DNA of 23,421 nt from Chromera velia (lineage: Eukaryota; Sar; Chromeraceae). The notes under the pieces were generated by a model. It saw only the letters and a list, made by a program, of their open reading frames with translations. It had not been told where the DNA came from and ran no database searches. Positions 1-9,953 of the stretch are shown piece after piece. The stretch is from NCBI GenBank assembly GCA_018398765.1, contig JAHBMJ010005894.1:37945-61365 (forward strand), read 5' to 3'. Both the position numbers and the translations under genes were made by a program. Positions within the stretch are counted from its first letter, which is position 1. Every line of letters starts with the position of its first letter.

Positions 1-286
1 TGGAGGGTCGAACAGGTATTTTCAAAGTTGGAGGAAAACTCATGCATATCATGAGTCATATGTGAGGGAGCTCGTTTCGTTCATTTTAGTCGTCAAAAAA
101 AGGCCCCGCTCCTCATTGGCTCAGAAAAGCGTCAAAAACTACTTTAATCCGTTAGAGCCGCCGCGATCATCGCCGATCGCCTTCTGCCAGTGCGTCGAAA
201 GTAGGCAGGCGGTTTTAGCCAGTGCTGCCAAAGAATACGTGTCGCACTCTGTCAGCATACGTGTCAAAAGAGGAGGGATCGTCTGG

Positions 287-553
287 TCATTGTTCTTTTG
301 AAAAAGTTTGAGACGTCGTTGAGCTGCCCTCTTTCAGGACCACAAGAAGTGTGCCGTCTCCGCCAGCCGTTTCTATCCTTCTCCTCTCGATTCGCTCTAA
401 GACTTTCAACACTGTCAGCTGTACACCAACATCGGGTGAGTCTTCAAAGCAATGCACAGCTGTCTGCGACTGTTTGTGTGTCTTCATAGATTTTTGGTAA
501 GCCGTTAAGTGCTTGAGCTGTTTCATCCCCACTCTGTATTTGTGGAACAGCAT
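287..553 (-). CDS. Weak hypothetical ORF or exon
   Basis: I do not recognise this product. The minus-strand frame is open for 88 codons, and its middle (about residues 35-75) has mixed composition with hydrophobic residues at regular spacing (LTVLKVLERIERR), so it reads more like protein than the pyrimidine-rich DNA to its right. A possible splice acceptor (CGCAG followed by ACAGC) lies inside the frame near 445, so it could be an internal or last exon of a gene running leftward off the window. No conserved motif supports this. It may equally be a chance ORF. Confidence 0.2.
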   Translation of the reverse strand: MLFHKYRVGMKQLKHLTAYQKSMKTHKQSQTAVHCFEDSPDVGVQLTVLKVLERIERRRIETAGGDGTLLVVLKEGSSTTSQTFSKEQ

Positions 554-779
554 TCAGTGTCAACTGGGACTGAAGGCGTACATGTAGCTGTCCTTGAACG
601 TCCTGCGTATGCGTCGGCCTCGTGTTTCTTTCTATTTTCCTTTCTGCCTCTATCTATTCAGTTTGTTGATGCATGCCCCTCTCTGTCAGGAGTTAACGTC
701 TCTCGTGAAAAGATGCGGACTGCGTCTTCTCCCGGCCGGTCACAACCAATCACACTCACAATTTTTGCTGAAGAGACTT

Positions 780-1090
780 TCCTTGCTCATTCACTCACTC
801 GCTCACACACTCTCTTCCCCAATCCCTTCCTCCACCACTTCATCCTTGCCTTCTTCCGCTAACTTACTGACTCACTCATAGCTCACTCACTTCTTCACTC
901 ACCCACTCACCCCCTCACTCTTTTCTGCCGACCTTCCCTAGTACAAGCCTCCTTCCCTGGCTGCTTTCCTTCCAGCTTCCTCCCCTCCCTGCCTCTGCTC
1001 ACTCGCTCACTCGTTCAGTCGCTCACTCACTCAGTCACTTCCACACCAACCCGCTCGCTCACTCACACAGACACCAACTTCCTCGCTCTT
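780..1090. repeat. CTCA-type low-complexity repeat
   Basis: The plus strand carries scattered runs of ACTC/CTCA tetranucleotides (for example near 790-810, 868-925 and 1000-1065), interrupted by other pyrimidine-rich sequence. No gene is visible. The short ORFs crossing it are simple translations of the repeat. Confidence 0.8.
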
Positions 1091-1740
1091 TCTTTCTTGC
1101 TTAATGTCTTTTGTTCTCTCTTACTTTTGTTTTTTTTTTCTTTCCTCCCTTTCTTATTCTTTGTGCTTTCGTCCTTCCGTCCTTCTTTCCTTTCTTCTTT
1201 GTTTCTATACTTTTTTTTTCCCTTCTTCCTGTCTTCGATCCCTTTTATTTTTTTATTCTTTCACTTTCAGCCTGCCTCCTCTCTTTCTGTATGTCTTAAA
1301 TTTTTAAGTTTCCGCTTTTTCTTCTTTCCTTCCTTTCTCCAGTTTTTGTTTACTTGCTCGTTTGCTCGGTACTTGTTTATCTACTCGTTTCTCTCGTACT
1401 GAGACTTTCTTTCCTTGATTCCTTCTTGCCTCCCTACTTTATTCCTTCCAGTTCTTTCCTCCCTTCCTCCCTCCGTTCGTCCGTCCGTCTCTTCTATCTT
1501 CCTCCCTTCCCCCCCTTCCTCCTTTCTTCCATCCATCCTTCCTTCCTTCCTTTCTTCCTCCCTTAGAAGTTCATCCCTCCCTCCCTCTTGATCACTCTCC
1601 CTGCTTCCCTCCCAGGACCTGCCTTTATCGCGCCCTCTCCTTCTTTGCTCCCTTACTTGCTTCATGCTTCCTTCCCTGCTTCCTAGCCTGCCTCCCTCAT
1701 GATGATGGGCCTCATATTCCCTCCCTCTGTCTGTCCTTAT
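1091..1740. repeat. Pyrimidine tract (TTTC/TTCC-rich)
   Basis: About 650 bp of almost unbroken C and T on the plus strand, made of degenerate CTTT, TTCC and CCCT units. ORFs on both strands are compositional artefacts: Phe/Leu/Ser-rich on plus, Arg/Glu/Gly-rich on minus. Together with the CTCA region before it, this gives nearly 1 kb of extreme strand asymmetry. Confidence 0.85.
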
Positions 1741-2160
1741 TTTGCTCCCAGTTTTGTTGCAAAGATGTTGTAAAGTGGGGCTTGAAGCGGCACCTACTGT
1801 CACAGCCGGTCCTAGAGCCGGTCGCAGCTTGTCGCGCCGTGATTAGCCCTGAACTTGCCTGAAGTACCTTGAAGTTCAATAAACTTCAATTGAGACTGCA
1901 AGAAATTCATGAAAAAATTAAGTGAATGCTACAGTGAATTATGGGTCAAAGACTCAAAGTTAAACAAACCATCATCAAAAATAATTTAAAATAATTTACA
2001 ATCATAAAAAATGTCATAGAAGAAGAATTATTCTATAGAGATTATTTAACCAAATTTCATGCTGAATTTTCTTTAAAAAAAAAGAATTCTATTATTCGAT
2101 ATTTAAATATTTCTAAAAGTAAAAAATCTAGCTGTGCACATATGTTTTTAAATGTACGAG
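1741..2160. other. AT-rich spacer, no gene seen
   Basis: The sequence changes from pyrimidine-rich to AT-rich at about 1850, with many A runs and no ORF of note. It is the left flank of the transposon that begins at 2169. Confidence 0.6.
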
Positions 2161-2168
2161 TCTACAAG
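2161..2168. repeat. Left target-site duplication, 8 bp
   Basis: TCTACAAG directly abuts the left terminal inverted repeat. The identical 8 bp directly abuts the right terminal repeat at 4708-4715. A matched direct repeat immediately outside inverted termini is the footprint left by transposon insertion. Confidence 0.85.
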
Positions 2169-2200
2169 CTAGGCGATGCACAGTGGTAAAAAAAAAAAAA
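2169..2200 (+). repeat. Left terminal inverted repeat
   Basis: Reads CTAGGCGATGCACAGTGGT and then exactly 13 A. It pairs with 4676-4707 over all 32 positions except one (T here, C in the other arm). Confidence 0.88.
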
Positions 2201-2436
2201 TAGACTTTTCTAGATTTTTTTTTTCTTTTTTTCTACAAAGGATTTCCTAGAGCACCTCTAGGAGCAGCTAGAGGAGCACCTTTTAGAAGTACTTTTAAAC
2301 TAACTTCCTCGTGAACTTATTACTCAACTCAAAGTTTTAAACCTCTTTCAACCCTAGTTTTAACCCTAGTTCTAGTCCTAGTTGTTATTGTACGTTTGTT
2401 TCTACTAGTGTCTCTACTAGTGTCTTCACCATTCCA

Positions 2437-2960
2437 TCATCGACTTTGTTGAACACGGACCAACCAATCTTTTTTCCCTTGTTTAATTGCACTGTCACCA
2501 GACTTTTCTCTCTTCTCTTTGCTGTGTCTGTTAAAAAAACTAACCATGTCTTCTTGTTTTCCATTCACATTGACTTGCATCTGCCCTTTCTTTCTCGTGA
2601 ATTCTGCAGCCACTTCAGTATCATCCCCATGTGGTATCGACTCGTGCTCTTAGTTGAACACATTTTCACGGCTGGCCGCTGCATCTGCATCATCACCTTG
2701 TTCATCTTCCTTCTTCCCCTTGTCTTCAGCATCTTCATACAATTCTTCAAATGCAAAGCTGTCGACCTGAAAAACATCTTCCAACCATTCTACTTCGTTA
2801 AGAAGACGAAGTGCTTTCTCCTCTACCGTCTCATTCCGCCTCCTTCACTCCATCCTCAATTGCGCTCTTCAGCATCTCATCAGAGCAATTCTCCTGCGTA
2901 AGAAGAACCGGCTCGGTACTCCAATGGGGGATGTCTTAGACAGTTATGGACCGGCCCTTT
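2437..2960 (-). pseudogene. Decayed acidic ORF in the transposon
   Basis: Not recognised. Reading the minus strand leftward from about 2960, protein-like sequence (…ENCSDEMLKSAIEDGVKEAE) runs to a TGA near 2850. It then continues in another frame (NETVEEKALRLLNEVEWLED, followed by an acidic stretch) past one in-frame TAA near 2660, and ends at TGA 2437-2439. The segment after the TAA is basic and charged and keeps the same frame to the end. Coding-like composition on both sides of the breaks suggests a former gene of at least 160 codons with one frameshift and one nonsense change. Its C-terminal end lies inside the left end of the element, which is compatible with it being element-encoded. 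An intron could explain the frame change instead. Confidence 0.4.
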
Positions 2961-3049
2961 GTGTGATGAATGTCATCTTTAAGGAAGAGAAGCCGGTCCA
3001 GAAAAAACTTGCTCGCTCACTCCCTGAAGCCCTTCTCCGTGCAGGCTAG
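2924..3049 (+). CDS. Short ORF between the divergent frames
   Basis: A 41-codon plus-strand frame beginning ATGGGGGATG and ending TAG (protein start MGDVLDSYGPALCVMNVIF). It has well-mixed composition and sits in the gap between the two decayed transposon frames, overlapping the start of the minus-strand one. It may be a remnant of an exon or an accident. No family is recognised. Confidence 0.15.
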   Translation: MGDVLDSYGPALCVMNVIFKEEKPVQKKLARSLPEALLRAG

Positions 3050-3067
3050 ATGAACTGTAAAATTTGA

Positions 3068-3983
3068 TTGATAAAGTCTCAAAATGCGAAAAAAAAATTC
3101 GCAAAGCTGAGAATTGCAGAGCCAGAGGGCAAGTGGAACTTTCTTTTTGCGAGCGCGAACGATCAAGCAGAGCATGATGTCTGCGAGGGAGAGGAAGTTT
3201 CCCCTCGTAGATCTCCACGCCTCAAAAAAGAAAAGAGGGAAGGCAAAGAGAAGGAAAAGGACAAAGAAGAAGAGGAAAAGAGAGAGAACCTAGAGAGAGA
3301 ACAAGAGCAGAAGAACCCCGACAGATTCTGATCGTATCATCACAGAGTTTGTGGGGGGAGCCTCTTCGAGTTCCTCCTCCTCTGCTGTTGTCCCCCGTGC
3401 CGCTGATTCCAAAGAAAAGAAATGGAAGTGGAACGTTTCTCTTTCTTCAGACTCTGACTGCAACGAGAAAAAGAGAGAGCAAACCAACAAAAAGACCAAG
3501 CTGGAGAAGGGCAAGCAAGTGAATGCTCCTCCTGCCCGGGCTGCTGGAAGGAAAGTTATTGAACATTCTTCTGAATCAGATGATGATGCAACAGATGAGG
3601 AAGAGGAGAAGAAGAATGAAAAAGAGAAAAAGAAAGCCGTCAAGCCTGTGACAACAATGGAGAGATTTACTGAGACCTTCCGTATAGGAGATTCTCTCTC
3701 TTACGTGTTTCGTCCAAGAAACGACAGACAGGCAGAGTGGCTCAAAACAGTGCGCCTCCATGCAAAAGTTAAGCAAAAATGGAAAACGAACGGAAGGACT
3801 GAGAAGGTGAAACTGATGTAGCTCTCAGGAGACCACACAAAACAGAAAGAGGGGGATCGTCTCAGTGCTCAGCAGCAACAGAAACTCAATGTAATGCTTG
3901 AGCAGTGTGAAGAGAACGGAGGCCAGACAATTCGTGTTGCTGACTTTCTGAGTGATTATAAGGCTATCATAAAGATTGGGTAA
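3068..3983 (+). pseudogene. Decayed charged ORF in the transposon
   Basis: Not recognised. The frame from 3068 gives 87 residues, the last part very Lys/Glu-rich, ending at TGA 3329-3331. An overlapping frame, open upstream of 3351 (TDSDRIITEFVGGASS), carries on: a Ser run, then acidic (SSESDDDATDEEEEKK) and mixed segments (GDSLSYVFRPRNDRQAEWL) up to TAG 3819-3821. The same frame then stays open for 53 more codons (LSGDHTKQKEGDRLSAQQQQ, later QTIRVADFLSDYKAIIKIG) to TAA 3981-3983. This looks like one former gene of about 300 codons broken by a frameshift near 3320 and a TAG near its end. The acidic, Ser-rich composition resembles nuclear proteins, but no domain can be named. It lies inside the TIR element, so it may be element-encoded or captured host sequence. 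Confidence 0.45.
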
Positions 3984-4675
3984 ATATGGTAGTCTTTGCT
4001 CCTACTTTCGCTTCTTTTATTTTGTGTGTTCGTTTTAGACGGTCCGTGTATTCATCCAAGAGACGCTGTCAGTTAGATAGACACAGATACAAAGACTTAC
4101 ACACATACATATACGTCTATGGTGGTTCTCTCAGACACATCTGATGTCCTTCTTGCTTCCCTCCTCTGAAAGATGCCGGGTGATGGACTAGGTGATGGAC
4201 CAACTGAGTGTGAGAGACGAGGCAGACAGAGGGGGTGACCCGGTCTATCATTTCACCATTCATGCTAATTGAAAAATGAATGAAGTCTGCGTGTATGGCA
4301 CTACATGCAGCAACCATCGCAAAAGGGGATTACAGGAACGAAGGCGAGCGGGCAGGCGAAGGGAAAAGGGGGTTTTCTTTTGTCCTATGCAAAGAGTGAC
4401 AAGAAAGATAGATACATGGATGCAGACAGAAGAGCAGACAGAGGAGAAGTTCTTTGACTGGCTCTTTAACAATATCTAGGACGATATACATTTCGAAGCT
4501 CTAGTCAAAGCTAGTTTTGGTCAATCCTTTTAAGCGTCTACTAAGCTAAAAGTAAAACTAGGATCCTAAATATGATTCAAACTCTAGTTGAAGCTAGTCA
4601 TTTAATCTTTATTTTTTTTATATATATACAATAAAATTTTAAATAAATAAAAAAAAAAGAATCGACGTTTTCAGG
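3984..4675. other. Right interior of transposon, no gene seen
   Basis: No ORF here has protein-like composition. The last 200 bp before the right terminal repeat are AT-rich, with several CTAG-containing words, similar in style to the left subterminal region. Confidence 0.5.
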
Positions 4676-4707
4676 TTTTTTTTTTTTTACCACTGTGCGT
4701 CGCCTAG
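4676..4707 (-). repeat. Right terminal inverted repeat
   Basis: Thirteen T followed by ACCACTGTGCGTCGCCTAG. It is the reverse complement of 2169-2200 with one mismatch. Confidence 0.88.
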
Positions 4708-4715
4708 TCTACAAG
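4708..4715. repeat. Right target-site duplication, 8 bp
   Basis: TCTACAAG, identical to 2161-2168 and immediately outside the right terminal inverted repeat. Confidence 0.85.
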
Positions 4716-4945
4716 AAGCCTAGCAAGAAGCCTGTACATCTAAACTTTATTAAAGTTCTTACCACTATTACCAGTAAAAAACAAGTTGTCTGTGGCTTTT
4801 GTCAAACGTCAAAGATGTCTGGGCGGTTTCTGCTAAAATTCAAATTTTAATGAATCAGAATGTTTCTGGTGTGAGGCGCGAGGCACAGTCTTACGAAACA
4901 ATTTCCGCAACTGCGAGTATAACTTCCCGCAGCTTCGACCCGCCA

Positions 4946-5204
4946 GACCTCCCTGAACCTGACTACCACTTAAAAGTTCAAGCCGCATTTTTGGATAAGC
5001 TTGAAAGTCCGCGCCGCAGGCGCAGATCATTTACGGTGTCTTGAAAGCCTAGCTTGAAAGCTAAAGCCGCATCTCTGGACGGTGTCTTGACCGTCTATGC
5101 CACAGGCGTGGACAGTCTCTTGAAAAACGATGCCGTAGACTAGGCCGTAGATAGAAATCATCTTGATTATATTTTTTTAAATGGCACTTAGGTTCAGGGA
5201 GGTT
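4946..5204. mobile_element. MITE-like element, 259 bp, 8-bp TSD
   Basis: The left end reads ACCTCCCTGAACCT after one base. The right end, on the opposite strand, gives the same 14 bases, and the match continues more weakly to a shared TTAAAA at about position 30. ACCCGCCA flanks it directly at 4938-4945 and again at 5205-5212. The interior has internal repeats built around CTTGAAAG and GGTGTCTTGA and no ORF. The termini differ from those of the 2.5-kb transposon, so it is not simply a deletion derivative of that element. A non-autonomous DNA transposon with an 8-bp duplication fits best. Confidence 0.7.
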
Positions 5205-5266
5205 ACCCGCCACAGCGTACATATGTAGGTAAGTATACAAATAGTAACATGTGTGGGGACGCGGCA

Positions 5267-5676
5267 TGTTGGGTATTCCTTGGGGTTGCGCTCGAATAGC
5301 AAACCCCCAGAAGCAGAACGAAAGATACGAATGTCAGCTAGCCTCGACGCTTCACTGAAAAGAATGGTCACTACCTCCTAGCCTCCTCCCGGCATGGCCT
5401 AGCCTCAACGCGTATCCATCTACCCCGATTCAGCATAGAAGAATAGTGTTCATATACATGCATCATTCATCAAGACAGGCTCAAAAAGACTGAGCCGTTT
5501 TCCTGCATGCTGCTGCACTGAAAGTCCACTGATATCTGGTGGCGAACCAATCATGCTACATGCAGGCTGGGCCCGAAAGGCAATACTGCATCTTTTTGGT
5601 AACGCATGGCGCAGGGCGCTAATTCATTACGTGCCCCGCACACCCTTCGCACTCACTCTTTCCTCGCGTGCACTAA
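5267..5676 (+). repeat. 410-bp direct repeat, copy 1
   Basis: Starts TGTTGGGTATTCC and ends CACTAA. It matches 6894-7303 over exactly 410 bp without gaps and with 8 differences, all transitions. In copy 1 the next bases are CA, so the unit could be read as TGTT…AACA, a typical LTR terminus, but copy 2 lacks this. Confidence 0.92.
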
Positions 5677-6893
5677 CAATCACCCCCTGAGCTCAGGCCA
5701 AGAGGAAGAGCGAGAACATGCGCATTCAAAGCTTACTGCTGTGAGTGCATTTTACGCTTTCTGTCTAGTGACACCCTAGAGTGACACCATGTGACACTGA
5801 CTTCCATATTGATGATGCATGAGGTATGCAGTTCGTTTACAATCTCATGTCTGCCCACATATGCACCCCCGATCTCTGGAAAGCATGTAGCCTTTCCGAA
5901 ACCTCTTTTGTCTTCTGACTCTTCTTTTCAATACAAAAGGATCAGAAGTTCATTGCTTTACTTCTTTTTTTTTTTTTGTTTACCGCCTTGCTGCATCACA
6001 CCCGCTTTCTGCAAGACAGTCATCTTTCACACCTACTTTCACTTTCTTTCTTTTCCCCTTTTGGAAAGAAGTCTGACTGAATTTGCCTTTCTTGAATACT
6101 CGTACCAGTCACAAGAAGGCTTGAAGAAGCTTGCACAACAATCCATGCCTTTCTAGAGTCCTTTTACGAGAGGGTGCACATTTCCTCTTTCCTTCATCCT
6201 TCCTTCTCATTCCTCTCTGCCCCCTTTTCTTTTCCAACCTACCCAAAAAAACCCACACAGCCCTTCTGAACTGCCAGAACAGGACAAAAACACAAGACAA
6301 ACAAAGAAAAAAGGCTTTCCAAGCTGCCTACGCAGTCAGTTTTCAGGCAGAGACGCAAAGATCTGCATCCCCCGCCTGAGGTTCTTCGTAAAAGGATCTC
6401 CACCACCGGTTTTCTCCCGAAACAGGACTTCAGCCCCCGCTCTTATGACTGCGAGACAGACAGAGCAACCGACACACGACAGGGAAAGTTCTAGAACGAT
6501 TCGCAGACAGCCCTGGACCTCCATCTCCCAAACTGCTCAAAGAATCGACTTTATGCAACAGCCGTCTCCTCAAGCACAAGACCCAATTAATGCACTGTGT
6601 GCACTTTTTCCACCTCGCCTCTGCTCCCACAGGCATCAGGCGACTCACAACAAAGAAGACATCCCTGCCACACAGGCAAAGAAAGTAGGTGACCCATGGT
6701 TTCTCCAGATGATTGTCTTCAGGACGAAGTTTTCACAAAAATCCTCAGGAGAAACATCCTAGGAAACATCTCGTCTCCACCGCAAAACGATTCCAAACTC
6801 CCTCACCGAAGAAGGGAACGATTACCACTGAAAGGTCAAAACAAACGAAAGCGAACGGAAACGACGGACTGTGCCCGGATGGACGAGCACCAT
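5677..6893. other. 1.2-kb interior between direct repeats
   Basis: This segment has no recognisable gag, protease, integrase or reverse transcriptase motif. It contains pyrimidine-rich patches (5940-6060 and 6180-6240), and several short ORFs on the plus strand between 6445 and 6985 with ordinary composition but no known motif. The bases after copy 1 do not look like a tRNA primer-binding site, and those before copy 2 are not a polypurine tract. If the repeats are LTRs, this would be a non-coding (TRIM-like) element. Confidence 0.4.
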
Positions 6894-7303
6894 TGTTGGG
6901 TATTCCTTGGAGTTGCGCTCGAACAGCGAACCCCCAGAAGCGGAACGAAAGATACGAATGTCAGCTAGCCTCGACGCTTCACTGAAAAGAATGGTCACTA
7001 CCTCCTAGCCTCCTCCCGGCATGGCCTAGCCTCAACGCGTATCCATCTACCCCGATTCAGCATAGAAGAATAGTGTTCATATACATGCATCATTCATCAA
7101 GACAGGCTCAAAAAGACTGAGCCGTTTTCCTGCATGCTGCTGCACTGAAAGTCCACTGATATCTGGCGGCGAACCAATCATGCTACATGCAGGCTGGGCC
7201 CGAAAGGCAATACTGCACCTTTTTGGTAACGCATGGCGCAGGGCGCTAATTCATTACATGCCCTGCACACCCTTCGCACTCACTCTTTCCTCGCGTGCAC
7301 TAA
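6894..7303 (+). repeat. 410-bp direct repeat, copy 2
   Basis: Second copy of 5267-5676, 402 of 410 identical, no indels. The flanks (CACCAT to the left, GTTAAAC to the right) share nothing with the flanks of copy 1. No target-site duplication is evident. Confidence 0.92.
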
Positions 7304-8690
7304 GTTAAACATGGCATACATAACAAAACTAAACAAAACCCTCGATCATCAATAGTAACGAATAGCGTGCGTATATGCGTGCGTTGATCATGCAAGCAGT
7401 TGTTATTTTTCTTACTTTCCGGGGCTGTTTGCAAGCTTGTTTGCGTCAGATACCGGGACCTACGTATGCATACATAGTATGCGTGCGACCTTCTTATCAC
7501 CTCTCCGAGAGTCTCCGGACGTGTATTGGCGACCACATGCAGAGCAAAAGTATTGATCAGCAGTGATATGCATGTATGCATGCATGCATACAGAGGCGGA
7601 GAGACGCGCGATGATCGACGGTGCACGAATGTTCTATCCAATTGGTTGAGTCGACACAGAAGGGTGCATGAGGTCACTATACGCGAAACCGAGGTGTCTG
7701 CACATGTCCTACACTCTATGCATGAGGAAAAAAGACAGTCGAAATACCTTAGATTATATGGAGATGGTTCGTAAGCAAGCTGAGACACCTGCATGTCTGT
7801 ATATGACCTCTATATGCATTCGACTTTTGAATTCGGGACCTCCAGGATTCCAGGAGCATGTGTGTGAATGACCCTTAGAGTGTTTTGGTTGGCCTTCTGA
7901 AGGAGAGAGATCAGGTATGTGTATATGTTTTAGCATACAAACTGTCTGCCCTTTGTTTAACATCACCTTGAACCCCGCGCGTACGTAGCAAAGAAAGAGG
8001 TTCCCATTCTATAAAACCCACTGACGGTTAGCCTTGTTACTGGCTCAAGTTTCTTTTCTTACCCCGAAACCCTTTCTTGTACGTCTGTACAATCAATTTC
8101 GTTGGTTGTTTGTGTGCACTGTAGCACTTTTGTGTGCAACTTCACACATGGAGAAAAGTGCACGCGTATCCACCCTCTGCTCCTTTCTTCCCACAAACAT
8201 GCAGGAACCTCAGAGTGGGAGAGATTCTCGAGAAATGCAAAGAGAAATAGGTTTTGCCAGCTGGCGTGCAATGTGACGAAGGGCAGCTAGTGGGTTTTTA
8301 GACAGACCAGTAAGATAAGTGGGGTTGCATGCTCCGACATAGGCACAAAGACACGTGGCAACCAGGTCGGTAAACCCTCAGAGAGACCTCTCCCCTCTTG
8401 TGTACTACTTGTCTGGTGCCTAATGTGCCCGCCTAAATACCCAACAGTATCATGAGGACTTTTGAACACAGACATGAAGTGGAGCCACAGCGGCTGCACC
8501 TTGCTTTTGGGAGGAGGTTTCATGTTTTGTGGAATGCATGAGGGTGAATCTTCATATGTTGGCTACGAACTGTATGCGGGTGCTGTGTACGTGTATGTGT
8601 GTAAATGAATTGATAAGGAAAGTTTTTGATTGAAGTTATGTGAACAACGAATGCACGTGTGCATGCATGCAGGAATGAATGAGTTGATGA
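7304..8690. other. Intergenic, no supportable gene
   Basis: The ORFs here (the longest on minus, 7300-7794, 164 codons) lack protein-like composition, conserved motifs or splice signals that link them. The stretch includes a GCATGTATGCATGCATGCA-type run near 7570-7592. Confidence 0.5.
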
Positions 8691-8744
8691 GTATGTGAGT
8701 GAGTGAGTATGTGAGTGAGTGAGTGAGTGAGTGAGTGAGTGAGC
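8691..8744. repeat. GTGA tetranucleotide microsatellite
   Basis: About 12 units of GTGA/GAGT on the plus strand, with two GTAT interruptions near 8691 and 8708. It is preceded by an interrupted ATGA/GAAT-type tract from about 8672. Confidence 0.9.
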
Positions 8745-9953
8745 GATCCATTGAATGCATGAATGTATGCATGAGTGAGCGTCTCTCTTTCATTGTCTCG
8801 ATCCTTCTGCAGGGGAGGAATTGAGTAGGTCCGGCCGGGTGTCGCATGGGGTCCCTCGAGTGTCATGCACGGTAGGCGTCAATCGGGTTAGTTCGCACAA
8901 AGACAGGCATGATATATTCAACAGTGGGTATGGAACCTAGATCGCTTTTATGATTCATTTTGTATGTGTGTGCCTTGATCGATATGTTAATTGTTGGGTG
9001 AATTTGTTTGACGGGAGTCACAGTGACTCAGAACATCCCATGCATGTATGTATTCGACATACACATCATGCTCTTTGGCACTGCATAAATGAAGGCCAAA
9101 GAGATCAGTCACCAGTGCATGGATTGCATGTGGCTGTTTAAAAGGCACTACAACTATTTGCAAACCTTCTAACAAATCTTACAATTGAGTACAAACAAGG
9201 GTCACTTACAAGTCAATGTCTATATAGGTCAATGATCATTATAAAATATGAAAAATAATTCCAGATCAAATAAAATCAATAATCATACAATTTGAAAACT
9301 AATTTAGTTTATCTTTTAAACATATGCATACAATGACATTCTTTGTATTAAATCATTAATCCAATAAATCATTATCTATTTAATTATGCATGAGTCTCAT
9401 ATGATAAGTAGATAATTACTAGTAAGAAATGTATTGTTTTCTAGTAGCTTGTTTCAATACATTTCAATAAATATATAAACTTTGAAGTCACAACCACTCA
9501 AACTTTTTGGAAGACAGAGCTTTTTGCATGGAAAACTTGAAATCGAAGGAGATAACAAAAATTTTGGGGCATTAATTCAGAACGGGGGTTTCCACTCAGG
9601 GCAGGATGTGGAAGCACAGATACGGACAAGCCTTTTGACAAATTAAGGCTATATTATTAAGCTTGACAGCTCTGACATGCACCACTGTATCATAAGCTAA
9701 ATCACAGGCCGGATGACACAGGCAGTCAAGTAGCTCAGAATGCAGACAACCATTGCTAAATTCAATACTAATGAGTACGCTAGGGGTGGTTTCAATATAT
9801 ATATTTTTATATTACATCATGGGCTGAGTAATATAAATATATAATATAACCAGATCATTATCTATAGTAGAATCATCATCATCATCATCATTATTAATCG
9901 GTCTATAGGCCATCATGCAATGCATGAGTCTAGGATAATGCTTTATTGCCCTT
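8745..9953. other. AT-rich intergenic, no gene seen
   Basis: From about 9170 onward the sequence is strongly AT-rich with many ATAT and CATCAT words, including an ATC trinucleotide run at about 9871-9889. No ORF above noise is present. Confidence 0.5.

Larger units (their letters stand above)
2169..4707. mobile_element. TIR DNA transposon with 8-bp TSD
   Basis: A 2,539-bp element bounded by 32-bp terminal inverted repeats. Each reads CTAGGCGAYGCACAGTGGT followed by 13 A, with a single C/T mismatch between the ends. The 8-bp duplication TCTACAAG flanks it precisely. Eight-bp duplications are typical of hAT elements and also occur in P, Merlin and Zisupton-type elements; the termini do not clearly match the usual hAT start, so I leave the superfamily open. 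Inside are two divergent, decayed reading frames (minus about 2437-2960, plus 3068-3983) and no transposase motif I recognise. The left subterminal region (2240-2330) is rich in short CTAG-containing palindromes, and 2350-2385 has a short CCCTAGTT-type repeat. It may be a defective copy or a non-autonomous element carrying other sequence. Confidence 0.85.

Noticed and set aside
62-301. Possible hAT dimerisation-domain remnant in the first plus-strand ORF (NPLE … AAKEY)
   Set aside because: The resemblance is limited to a few residues, the usual A-x-x-x-L-x-x-P-x-S-x-x-x-E-R core is absent, and the other strand is equally plausible.
2346-2390. CCCTAGTT repeats resembling telomeric CCCTAAA
   Set aside because: Only three imperfect copies with a different unit, located inside the transposon; not telomeric.
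5267-7303. Calling the direct repeats a confirmed LTR retrotransposon
   Set aside because: No TG…CA ends common to both copies, no target-site duplication, no primer-binding site or polypurine tract, and no coding domain in the interior.
7300-7794. A 164-codon minus-strand ORF
   Set aside because: High Cys, His and Arg content follows the GCATGC/CGTATG-rich DNA rather than a protein pattern. It has no motif and overlaps competing ORFs on the other strand.
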